Positions 51,301 to 55,900 of a stretch of DNA of 64,000 nt are shown piece by piece. Position 1 is the stretch's first letter; each line of letters opens with the position of its first letter. The notes under the pieces are model-generated. The model did not search any database and was not told where the DNA came from. It saw only the letters and a program-made list of their open reading frames with translations. Location: the NCBI GenBank assembly GCA_963971285.1, contig OZ020251.1, positions 1,550,001 through 1,614,000 of the forward strand. The letters run 5' to 3'. This DNA comes from Astropecten irregularis. Its lineage: Eukaryota > Echinodermata > Asteroidea > Paxillosida > Astropectinidae. Both the position numbers and the translations under genes were made by a program.

Positions 51301-52355
51301 AAAATTAAATCTAATTGTTTATCTTGATGCGAAATATTATCACAGGATTTCTCATAATATCTGGCATCATTATGAGAGGCCTAAACATGGATACATCAGC
51401 TTATCAAAGTTAAAATATAAAGGAGAAAAACAAAACACTGTCACTCCGATTAGAGAAAGACTTTAACACTTTTGTCTCGTTGGCACGCCATAAAAACCCT
51501 GATCGCAACAGGGTCACATGACCTGCCGTCTGACATTAGAAAAATGAAAGTTGCTTGAGCAGACGACAGTTTAGTTTGGAATATTTGATCACAGATTGTG
51601 TCTTTTATAATTAGGCTATAAACGTTTGAACATTAGCCTTAAAATGCATTAGTAATATACACCCAAAATTACATATTTTTGTAACTTTAGAGTATCACTC
51701 ACGACTGGAAACTTTATTTTCAACATCCTGAATGTTGGAGATAGCCCTGAGTGTAGTCATCACTTCAGGGATACTAATCATAAAGAATCTCGCACGATCT
51801 CGCGGTAAACGGGAGTCAAATTTGGGGAGCGAAAACACATGCTGGGTGAAAACACATGACCGAACGATACTTTCTCAAAAGGGGTGGTTAATTAACTGTA
51901 ATTGTAAATAAGGAAACCATTATGCGGGTATCATGGTTAAACAAAATTTTGAGTGGAATGACAAACCTAACTGCAGTTAATATTCACAGGGTAGGCCTAG
52001 TTGCGACAATCGTAACCCTAGGTCTGACATGGGGACTGGGACCTTAGCCTAAGGTCCCAGTCCCCATGTCAGACCTAGGGTTACGATCATCGCCTAAGGT
52101 CCCAGTCCCCATGTCAGACCTAGGGTTACGATCATCGCAACTAGACTAAATCATGCTATGAAGTATGAAAGTAAACAAAAAACTAAATCAGTAAGTAGGC
52201 TACAGTGCTCAAGCTAAGGTTAGGGTAAACATGGTACATTTGTAGACCCAGTTACTGGGTCTAGTACATTTGTAAAGTTGTTAGGCCTAATTAATAATTG
52301 TTCCCATTAAATTTCGGGATTTATTTAGGCCTACCTTTTCAAATTTATGATCCAT
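23161..52355 (-). CDS. APIP: APIP gene: methylthioribulose-1-phosphate dehydratase, 8 coding exons with two alternative last exons
   Basis: Cytosolic class II aldolase-family zinc enzyme that dehydrates 5-methylthioribulose 1-phosphate in the methionine salvage pathway; in vertebrates it also binds Apaf-1. Joining (minus) 52355-52335, 50482-50388, 49468-49420, 47371-47254, 46521-46386, 30482-30422, 28784-28678 and either 24666-24561 or 23248-23161 gives open frames of 230 or 224 codons (human 242). All introns are GT-AG. Conserved parts: [12 protein letters not shown] (24-35), [14 protein letters not shown] (42-55), zinc ligands His101 and His103 in HSH, the catalytic Glu125 in HMEMIKGI, and the third zinc His181 in RRHG. 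All match the human residues at a constant offset of 14. Intron 5 is 15.9 kb. The gene is divergent from PDHX, as in vertebrates. Confidence 0.95.
23640..24110. repeat. 64-68 bp minisatellite between the two APIP terminal exons
   Basis: About seven units sharing GAGGTACAGGGGAGGTAGGA and a GGTTTGAAG core; the last two units (from 23953 and 24021) are 68 bp apart and almost identical. Weaker unit remnants run on to about 24480. The minus strand stays open for 136 codons only because of the repeat. Confidence 0.85.
24561..24666 (-). CDS. APIP: APIP terminal exon 8a (proximal alternative)
   Basis: Acceptor CTTCCTAG with only a modest pyrimidine tract. It encodes [20 protein letters not shown], then [14 protein letters not shown] and TAA, giving a 230-aa protein. 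This is the longer tail and closer in length to the vertebrate one. By eye, no AATAAA or ATTAAA occurs on the minus strand between this stop and exon 8b. Confidence 0.88.
24793..25132. mobile_element. TTAA-flanked MITE, family A, copy 6 (APIP intron 7)
   Basis: TTAA at both ends; left end AGGTAATTTCATACTTTGG, right end intact. It lies 127 bp upstream (in transcript order) of the acceptor of APIP exon 8a. Confidence 0.87.
26325..26848. repeat. 114-bp tandem array, about 4.5 copies (APIP intron 7)
   Basis: GTTGGG starts at 26441, 26555, 26669 and 26783, exactly 114 bp apart. Units differ at only a few bases. Because 114 is divisible by three, the plus strand is open for 156 codons in one frame and 72 in another; both are artefacts of periodicity. 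Confidence 0.92.
27110..27690. repeat. Degenerate CCTGAGCCA/CCTAGCC repeat tract
   Basis: From 27420 almost every 9-15 bases a copy of AGCCTGAGCCACCTAG or a variant appears. Low-complexity and non-coding. Confidence 0.75.
27890..28055. repeat. Hammerhead-like unit pair in inverted arrangement plus tail
   Basis: A minus-strand unit (27895-27925, GATCCTAGCAGGATC) is joined to a plus-strand unit (27930-27965, GATAGGATCGAAACATCAGG), followed by the common tail ending in GCAGTTTGCAGCAG. It lies in APIP intron 7, just upstream of a SINE. Confidence 0.75.
28062..28350 (-). mobile_element. tRNA-headed SINE (APIP intron 7)
   Basis: On the minus strand at 28264-28190: GGGCTGGATGGCTCAGTTGG (A box) and GCTGGTTCGAATCCC (B box), then TTTCTTTGTTCCCTTTTAAT and a GTGGTTATTTGATGAT tail. 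A second partial B-box half follows in the opposite orientation at 28310-28350. Acceptor-stem pairing is poor, so it is a SINE rather than a tRNA gene. Confidence 0.8.
28678..28784 (-). CDS. APIP: APIP exon 7 (third zinc histidine)
   Basis: Acceptor GCTACAG, donor GTAAGT. It encodes [20 protein letters not shown] and [14 protein letters not shown]. His181 of RRHG is the third zinc ligand. It ends two bases into the Met196 codon, so either terminal exon (both starting G-TGT) can be joined in frame. Confidence 0.96.
29611..30072 (-). CDS. Unrecognised 153-codon ORF in APIP intron 6
   Basis: The longest open frame in the window that is not a tandem repeat. It starts at Met 30072 and stops at TGA 29611. 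The composition is mixed, with no membrane segment, zinc motif or repeat; the C-terminal part ([20 protein letters not shown]) looks helical and amphipathic. I recognise no family. It could be a chance ORF, a retrocopy fragment or an unspliced exon of an unknown gene. Confidence 0.2.
   Translation of the reverse strand: MHSNLNCLYPKPEIWMFEIDINLHRNGIFVIMWSELAHYTAPSLYSYYFGEEFVLKVYELSNCIVSNACKIILNGISPDSSFQSCIFGPKSESTFLRLSGKMLICREFFLCSKNNLTFLRRIIQKKKLSEVDEYVSKLVVLAEELVGIMLVGP
30105..30345. mobile_element. GGGGCCAATTTCA inverted-repeat element, copy E1 (APIP intron 6)
   Basis: About 241 bp: GGGGCCAATTTCACGGCGCT ... AGCAGCTCCTAGAAATTGGCCCC (ends inverted). Subterminal TGCTAAGCA repeats; interior TTCTTTGGCTGTTGTTCACT is common to the copies. 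Confidence 0.85.
30422..30482 (-). CDS. APIP: APIP exon 6
   Basis: Acceptor TTCTAG, donor GTAAGT. It encodes [20 protein letters not shown], equivalent to human YDDMLVVPIIENTPEEKDLK. Entry in phase 2 completes Arg140. Confidence 0.95.
31119..31136. repeat. G homopolymer (18 bp)
   Basis: Uninterrupted G run; a matching C run of 18 lies at 39056-39073 at the end of a GGGCGTAGATCCCGGGGGG repeat (38938-39075). Confidence 0.9.
31150..33230. repeat. Degenerate local duplications (APIP intron 5)
   Basis: The segment with GGACAGTTACCAAACAGCAA occurs at 31205-31235, 32585-32612 and 32715-32745; CACAAGAGGGCGCTAT occurs at 31367 and 32871; GAATTT.CACCAGCAACT occurs at 32415 and 33155. This suggests duplication of a ~1-kb stretch with later rearrangement. 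Confidence 0.7.
32926..33020. mobile_element. Family A MITE, truncated copy 7
   Basis: Only the last 95 bp remain, from GGTATGTTTCTACCATCACC to GTACC-TTAA. Confidence 0.75.
34183..34350. repeat. GGTTTGCGG-family element with decayed hammerhead-like centre
   Basis: The left part (GAAGGTTTGCGGAGACACCA) is that of the palindromic family; the centre (minus, 34337-34287) reads CTCATGAGG, a long GCAGCGTAC/GTACGCTGGCC stem, GGAACGTTGAGAC. Two core positions differ from the hammerhead consensus. The right arm is lost. Confidence 0.65.
35143..35688. mobile_element. Family A MITE, copy 8, with nested insertion
   Basis: TTAA-flanked copy of the same left-end variant as copy 6. It is interrupted by 164 bp (35490-35653) flanked by a 5-bp duplication ATGCT (35485-35489 and 35654-35658). 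The insert contains an A run and the palindromic AATCAGATTTTAATCTGA. Confidence 0.8.
36339..36578. mobile_element. GGGGCCAATTTCA inverted-repeat element, copy E2 (APIP intron 5)
   Basis: Same length and interior as E1, same orientation; right end CATGAAATTGGCCCC intact. Confidence 0.85.
38262..38580 (+). repeat. Short (4-copy) ~60-bp array of the hammerhead-like unit plus tail
   Basis: Units start at about 38266, 38325, 38385 and 38445 and share GCCTTTGAGAAAGATCC, a diverged hairpin, GAAACATCAGGCC. It is followed by the TTGCAGCAGTT tail also seen at 2416 and 27960. It is the same family as the PDHX intron array, on the opposite strand and more diverged. Confidence 0.85.
39420..39495 (-). mobile_element. 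tRNA-like SINE head fragment (APIP intron 5)
   Basis: Minus: GGGCTGGATAGATCAGTTGG and GTCGCTGGTTCGACTC. Only the tRNA-like part is present. Confidence 0.6.
40206..40626. mobile_element. Non-autonomous hAT-type transposon with 8-bp target duplication
   Basis: Exact 8-bp direct repeat CACTTGGC (40198-40205 and 40627-40634) around TAGGGCTGTC...GACAGCCCTA. Next to the ends are many CGAATATTCG-type palindromes (subterminal repeats). At 421 bp it has no transposase. The intact duplication suggests a recent insertion into APIP intron 5. Confidence 0.88.
41133..41300. mobile_element. TTAA element, family B left end
   Basis: TTAAAGGTACAATACATGAT, then GGTCACAGGACAGCACTCAT, matching 13120 and 18036. 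It stands immediately left of the cluster of 14-bp direct repeats (41405 onward), so it may be the end of a larger element. Confidence 0.65.
41400..43060. repeat. Cluster of eight 14-bp direct repeats GTGACTGACATTAC
   Basis: Exact copies, all on the plus strand, at 41405, 41584, 41770, 41785, 42826, 42856, 42873 and 43038: four on each side of a 1-kb centre. None was seen elsewhere in the window. The centre holds a short basic ORF on the minus strand (42288-42545). The layout resembles the subterminal binding sites of a DNA transposon, but no terminal inverted repeat or target duplication was found. Confidence 0.8.
42288..42545 (-). CDS. Unknown basic ORF inside the 14-bp repeat cluster (possible transposon gene fragment)
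   Basis: Eighty-five codons. From Met29 the peptide [20 protein letters not shown] and the following Lys/Arg/Gln-rich helix ([20 protein letters not shown]) resemble the AERQ-x-YR basic N-terminal segment of uncharacterised, probably transposon-derived animal proteins. No Kozak, splice partner or catalytic domain could be tied to it. It may be one exon or a decayed remnant. Nested in APIP intron 5 on the same strand as APIP. Confidence 0.3.
   Translation of the reverse strand: MQSFPFLNRGIHYKGLTLHKLYKRVRRMPKTGAERQAECRKNVKERGLNAAYKQTRKEMQRNKGHQKEKKRRNYLRLVRESCGRC
43061..45014. other. APIP intron 5 stretch without recognised element
   Basis: Ordinary AT-rich intron; the open frame at 43564-43289 (minus, 91 codons) has no recognisable domain and may be part of the unit bearing the 14-bp repeats. 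Confidence 0.5.
45015..45330. repeat. Second copy of the GCTCTCAATATGAA repeat, ending in (ATT)n
   Basis: Same landmarks as 21145-21335, preceded by GGGAGACATTTTATTGTCTCCC-type short inverted repeats and followed by an ATT microsatellite (45289-45326). Confidence 0.65.
45480..45625 (-). mobile_element. Second tRNA-derived SINE family
   Basis: Minus strand: GTCGGGTTGGCGCAGTGGTT (A-box half) and GGACCGGGTTCAAGTCCGGC (B box), then a body with GGGTTTTCAGTCCCTACCTG. Its head differs from the GGGCTGGATGGCTC family. Confidence 0.6.
46090..46275. repeat. GTGTGGTA-rich dispersed repeat, copy 1 of 3
   Basis: Shares CTGTGGTAAGTGTGG, CCTGAATACCACAA and GGTTTATGATCC with 49661-49815 and 49840-49990 in APIP intron 2/3 territory. 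Flanked by TAACCCTAACCCTT. Confidence 0.7.
46386..46521 (-). CDS. APIP: APIP exon 5 (zinc ligands and catalytic Glu)
   Basis: Acceptor CATTAG, donor GTGAGT. It codes [13 protein letters not shown] with zinc-binding His101/His103, and [13 protein letters not shown] with catalytic Glu125. The following intron is 15.9 kb. Confidence 0.96.
46605..46844. mobile_element. TA-flanked MITE, family C, copy 4 (APIP intron 5)
   Basis: TA at both sides, ends GGGTGTTTATAAAACGGAGG and CTGTTTCGTAAACACCC. It lies about 80 bp upstream of the APIP exon 5 acceptor. It has a GAGCCG run at 46800-46820. Confidence 0.85.
46850..47040. mobile_element. tRNA-headed SINE, rearranged (APIP intron 4)
   Basis: Has the ATCATCAAATAACCACAAGG tail sequence at one end and the head AGGGCTGAATAGCTCAGTTG at the other, with TTGGGATATAGC sequence between; orientation of the two parts disagrees. 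Confidence 0.65.
47098..47247. mobile_element. GATTTCACAAAGCACTAAG inverted-repeat element, 7 bp from APIP exon 4
   Basis: Ends GGATTTCACAAAGCACTAAG and CTTAGTGCTTTGTGAAATCG mirror one another. It ends just inside intron 4, close to the exon 4 donor at 47253, so the inverted repeat nearly touches the splice site. Confidence 0.75.
47254..47371 (-). CDS. APIP: APIP exon 4
   Basis: Acceptor TTCTCAG, donor GTAAGT. It encodes [19 protein letters not shown] and the Lys-rich [16 protein letters not shown], matching the vertebrate protein. Confidence 0.95.
47431..47593. repeat. Palindromic element, GGTTTGCGGTGACACC family, in APIP intron 3
   Basis: Left flank TTGAAGCTATGCATGGTGGA, left arm GTAGGTTTGCAGTGACACCA, right arm TGATGTCACCGCAAACCTAC. 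The centre is reduced to an imperfect GGTTCT/AGAACT hairpin. Confidence 0.8.
47679..47932. mobile_element. Two nested/tandem copies of the GGGGYCGATTTCACGAAG element (APIP intron 3)
   Basis: A partial copy at 47679-47778 is followed by a fuller copy from 47788. Both contain CGTAACTCGAGTTACGAA and GGGCTGCAATGCATC-type segments. Confidence 0.75.
47930..48600. repeat. ~120-bp degenerate tandem array (APIP intron 3)
   Basis: About six units containing GACCATAAGTCTTGTTTCAG, GGTTTCTCCACACCATAGGG and GCATTCATTGCTGCCTTGCT, spaced 118-124 bp. A stray part unit, inverted, lies right after PDHX exon 4 (58640-58720). Confidence 0.85.
48641..49006. mobile_element. TTAA-flanked MITE, family A, copy 9 (APIP intron 3)
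   Basis: Complete copy with TTAA flanks; the left end has one extra T (AGGTAGTTATCATACTTTGG). Confidence 0.9.
49130..49310 (+). mobile_element. tRNA-headed SINE (APIP intron 3)
   Basis: GGCTTCTGACTGCGAAACAA, then GGCTGGATAGCTCAGTTGGT, then TTGCTGGTTCAAATCTCGCT and TTTCTCTGTTCACTTTTG. It ends about 110 bp from APIP exon 3. Confidence 0.75.
49420..49468 (-). CDS. APIP: APIP exon 3
   Basis: Forty-nine bases between acceptor CAACAG and donor GTACTT. It encodes [16 protein letters not shown]. It is short but unmistakable, and phase 2 entry matches exon 2. Confidence 0.95.
49661..49990. repeat. GTGTGGTA-rich dispersed repeat, copies 2 and 3 in tandem (APIP intron 2)
   Basis: Two head-to-tail copies with TATCCTGAATA.CACAA.ACA and GGTTTATGATCCAGT, separated by TTAACCCAACCCTAACCCTG. 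Confidence 0.7.
50038..50203. repeat. 166-bp inverted repeat (APIP intron 2)
   Basis: GACCTTATCGCAAATACAAA ... TTTGTATTTGCGATAAGGTC, with inner arms of GAAGCAATAGCG / GCAATTGCTTC around CACACGGCTGCGTGATG. MITE-like. Confidence 0.85.
50230..50360. repeat. CAATAGCGCTCCGCA palindromic repeat, copy 1 (APIP intron 2)
   Basis: CAATAGCGCTCCGCAATAAT, GACGTCACAAAATCCCCGGA, GTCAGACAAACATT and, inverted, TTTGTCAGACATCCGG ... TGCGGAGCG. It ends 27 bp from the exon 2 boundary. Confidence 0.85.
50388..50482 (-). CDS. APIP: APIP exon 2
   Basis: Acceptor GTTTAG, donor GTAAGT. It encodes [20 protein letters not shown] and then [11 protein letters not shown], the N-terminal block of the class II aldolase/adducin fold. 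It is flanked in both introns by inverted copies of one palindromic repeat (50230-50360 and 51039-51201). Confidence 0.95.
51039..51201. repeat. CAATAGCGCTCCGCA palindromic repeat, copy 2 (APIP intron 1)
   Basis: Same sequence as copy 1 but in opposite orientation (its reverse complement starts CAATAGCGCTCCGCACTAAT, GACGTCACAAAATCCCCGG). Centre is a GCGTGGGTGCGCGCGTGC tract. Confidence 0.85.
51999..52144. repeat. Hairpin plus 45-bp tandem duplication (APIP intron 1, ~200 bp from the start exon)
   Basis: The left arm (AGTTGCGACAATCGTAACCC ... GGGACTGGGACCTTAG) is followed by two 45-bp direct copies of its complement (starting CCTAAGGTCCCAGTCCCC at 52048 and 52093). The second returns to CATCGCAACT. 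Confidence 0.9.
52335..52355 (-). CDS. APIP: APIP exon 1 (start codon, MDHKFEK)
   Basis: Seven codons ending at donor GTAGGC. The ATG context GACATGG is strong, and the exon ends in phase 0, which fits exon 2. The frame stays open for a short distance upstream without another obvious start. The mammalian N-terminus is longer but poorly conserved. Confidence 0.75.
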
Positions 52356-52784
52356 GTCAACCACAAACACAGTACGGAGACTTAATCTCCCAACTTTTGT
52401 ATTACAGAAACATGTATAAATTTTAAAAACAGAAATATTCCAGATATACTGGGACAGGAAATTGCAGAGATCCCGCGAACTTGGAAAAGAAAATGATGGC
52501 AGACGACAGGCGCGGAGTATCGACGATGTCGTGTTCGATAAGGATAAAATCGATTAATAACCATCATGAAAAAGGTTTTGGCCAGTTTTTTTAACAAGAA
52601 AATTCATCTTTAGTCCAAAACTAATGCAACGCCAGTTATAAGTGTCATTCGAAACGACGTTTTGGTATAAAAGAAAGTTTGAATACACGAATGAAGTCTT
52701 TCTTTTCAAAGTACTTTTTCACATTCTTCGATTTAGTCGAGTAATTTTAGAATCGTTAAAAGAGTAATCGAAACTTCACTCAAA
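52356..52784. promoter_or_regulatory. Shared bidirectional promoter of APIP (minus) and PDHX (plus)
   Basis: The 429 bp between the two start codons must hold both promoters and both 5' UTRs. No TATA box stands at a sensible distance from either gene. The middle (52490-52570) has several CpGs in an otherwise CpG-poor neighbourhood, as in housekeeping bidirectional promoters. In human the same two genes are also divergent from one promoter region. Confidence 0.7.
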
Positions 52785-52792
52785 ATGGCGGC
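52781..52792 (+). promoter_or_regulatory. YY1-like element over the PDHX start codon
   Basis: CAAAATGGCGGC matches the AANATGGCGGC motif bound by YY1, which in animals often lies just downstream of TATA-less starts and can include the start codon. It favours 52785 as the start and a very short 5' UTR. Confidence 0.5.
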
Positions 52793-52917
52793 GTCCATTG
52801 GGTTAGTCGCTTTGCGAAGTCCCATCTTAAAATCAGCGTTTCCTTTGAGTCGATCGTTTAATCCTGCTGTCCGATGGCGCATAGTAAGGAACATCACCAG
52901 GAGCAGTGTGATGGGAG
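52785..52917 (+). CDS. PDHX: PDHX exon 1 (mitochondrial targeting sequence)
   Basis: Codes residues 1-44 plus the first base of codon 45. The start ATG lies inside CAAAATGGCGGC. The peptide is rich in Arg, Ser and hydrophobics with no acidic residues, as expected of a matrix presequence. It ends ..VMGG at a GTGAGA donor (52918). Confidence 0.88.
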
Positions 52918-55900
52918 GTGAGACAATTTTTAATGGCTGGTTTCTTTGTAAAATTTGTATTTATATTTTGTGAGTGTACTGCTTGCCCAATTTACGGACG
53001 TTTTTCTGTCATCTGTCAGTCTGTGCCAACAAATTCGGCATTGGATCACAAAAGCACCCCGTTATCATAAACGGAAGAGAATTTTAAAAAAGCAAAACAA
53101 GGAGTAGGCTAATTGCAGAATGCCCTGCCACTCAAAAGAGGCTGTGCGTAAAACATTTAGGGGCCTATGAATGAGCGGTCAAGAACGACATTCATGATTC
53201 ACTGCACTGCAGTCTGCAGTGTTGTAACTTGAAGTTGTACCACTTGTAGCAATGTAACGTTTGTCGTTAGGCCTACACGAGCTGAGGGAGAGGTGGGAGT
53301 GGCGGTGTTGCAACGAATCTACGAATTCGACGAAACTAGATCATAAATGCCCTCTATCATCCGATTCCTACTTTCGGTACCGAATTTGCAAATAAGTTAG
53401 GACTCTTCAATGCTTGTTGCCAGGCCAGTCCCCACATTGTTGATGTTAAGTAACGTTAGACAAAAACTAAGACCAGCGGCCCCGCTGGCAGCGAGAAGTT
53501 TAGACCAATGCAGCATGCAGTGCAGGACGTGCACGTATCACCGGTGCCCATAGATTTTAAAAAATATTAAACTCCATGACCGGTGCCCCAAACCTCACAC
53601 TTTGACTTGGACCCAGTCTATTAAAGATGGCGCTAACGTTAGTGGAATGAACGTGAACGGACGTGAACGCGGTCGACGTGTGTTTAGACTCGCTGTCCAC
53701 CTAAATGATTAAACTCAAGTTTTTTTTTGTCACAAATCTAATAGCTTAATAAACTGATATAGGCCTACTGGAAATAATGCCTTTTTAACCTGACCACGAA
53801 TATCTCTGAACACAACAACAGATTTGGAAGTCCGACGATTCCAAGATTCGTTGCAACAGCAGGATATTCTGCAAATTTTATGCAATTGAGCCCAAAACAA
53901 AAAATATAAAAACATGAGTCTTGATTTAGATCAACTGTAATTATGGTAGGCTTAGCACTAGTCTCTAAATCATGCTAATGACACTTGATAATTTAAAATT
54001 TGCGATCTTTTTCAACTTGATTTCTGCCATTGCCAGGTGTGAAAGGTACGAAACTACTCATGCCTGCCCTGTCCCCTACCATGGAGGAGGGAACCATACT
54101 CAAATGGCTCAAACAAGAAGGTAAGACCCACATCATACATGTATGAGCGTTCTAGGTCTAGTAATTTTTGACAGACAGGCCTACTGCAAAGATTCATCGA
54201 ATATGGATGGATGGTTGAGATGCTGGCGATTGTAAAGTTCAAGACCCCCCTGTGCTTTTATCACACGCCAGAATGACCGTGAATACATTCCATTGTGCAT
54301 GCTGAGCATTTGATAAAAATACAGGAGGGTCCCGAACCTTACAATCACCAAGATGCTAACCGTACCAAGCCAAGGGTTTGGTTATTGAAATGACAACACA
54401 ATTCTTCTTCTTATAACATGAATAATGCCACAGTCAGTTCCAGGCAATCATCCAGAACTAACATTCAACGTTTAGTTCCCACGTACTGTACATCATTTTC
54501 TTGAGACATTGTACAACACTGTGAGAAAGAAACTGTATTTTGTGCTACCTGAGTATCCCTTTTGCATGCAGTTTGGTTGGTTGCCTCAAGCTGCTGTCTG
54601 ATTGTTAAGTATTCAGGCATGCAACTTTTCCTCGGATCAGCTGATTTCCTCTTTTTTTCTCTTCAATGTTATGCCATTGAAAATAGAAAAACACTGCACA
54701 GAATCTTGCAAAGATTGGAATTTCCTCGTTTTTTGTTAAATCTGAGTTGCATACCTGTGTATTACAATATTAAACACGAGCTGTTTATTCTATGTATTTG
54801 TAGGTGAAGCTGTGTCAGCTGGTGATGCAATATGTGACATTGAGACGGACAAAGCTACCGTAACATTAGATGCTGATGATGATGGGGTCCTAGCTAAGAT
54901 ATTGGTGAGTCCTTAGGCTAGTCAATATCCCAAATCTGTCCCGATCCATCCCATAAAGACATCAATGATCAAAGTCAGCGGAAAATTTGGAGTTAGGAGG
55001 GCCTGACGCGTTTCGATCCTAGCAGGATCTTTATGGAAGGGTTTGAGAGATAGTAGGGCCTGACGCGTTTCGATCCTAGCAGGATCTTTATGGAAGGGTT
55101 TGAGAGATAGTAGGGCCTGACGTGTTTCGATCCTAGCAGGATCTTTATGGAAGGGTTTGAGAGATCGTAGGGCCTGACGTGTTTCGATCCTAGCAGGATC
55201 TTTATGGAAGGGTTTGAGAGATAGTAGGGCCTGACGCGTTTCGATCCTAGCAGGATCTTTATCGAAGGGTTTGAGAGATCGTAGGGCCTGACGTGTTTCG
55301 ATCCTAGCAGGATCTCTATCAAAGGGTTTGAGAGATCGTAGGGCCTGACGTGTTTCGATCCTAGCAGGATCTTTATCGAAGGGTTTGAGAGATCCTAGGG
55401 CCTGACGTGTTTCGATCCTAGCAGGATCTCTATCAAAGGGTTTGAGAGATCGTAGGGCCTGACGTGTTTCGATCCTAGCAGGATCTCTATCAAAGGGTTT
55501 GAGAGATCGTAGGGCCTGACGTGTTTCGATCCTAGCAGGATCTTTATCGAAGGGTTTGAGAGATCCTAGGGCCTGACGTGTTTCGATCCTAGCAGGATCT
55601 CTATCAAAGGGTTTGAGAGATCGTAGGGCCTGACGTGTTTCGATCCTAGCAGGATCTTTATCGAAGGGTTTGAGAGATCGTAGGGCCTGACGCGTTTCGA
55701 TCCTAGCAGGATCTCTATCAAAGGGTTTGAGAGATCGTAGGGCCTGACGTGTTTCGATCCTAGCAGGATCTCTATCGAAGGGTTTGAGAGATCCTAGGGC
55801 CTGACGTGTTTCGATCCTAGCAGGATCTCTATCAAAGGGTTTGAGAGATCCTAGGGCCTGACATGTTTCGATCCTAGCAGGATCTTTATCGAAGGGTTTG

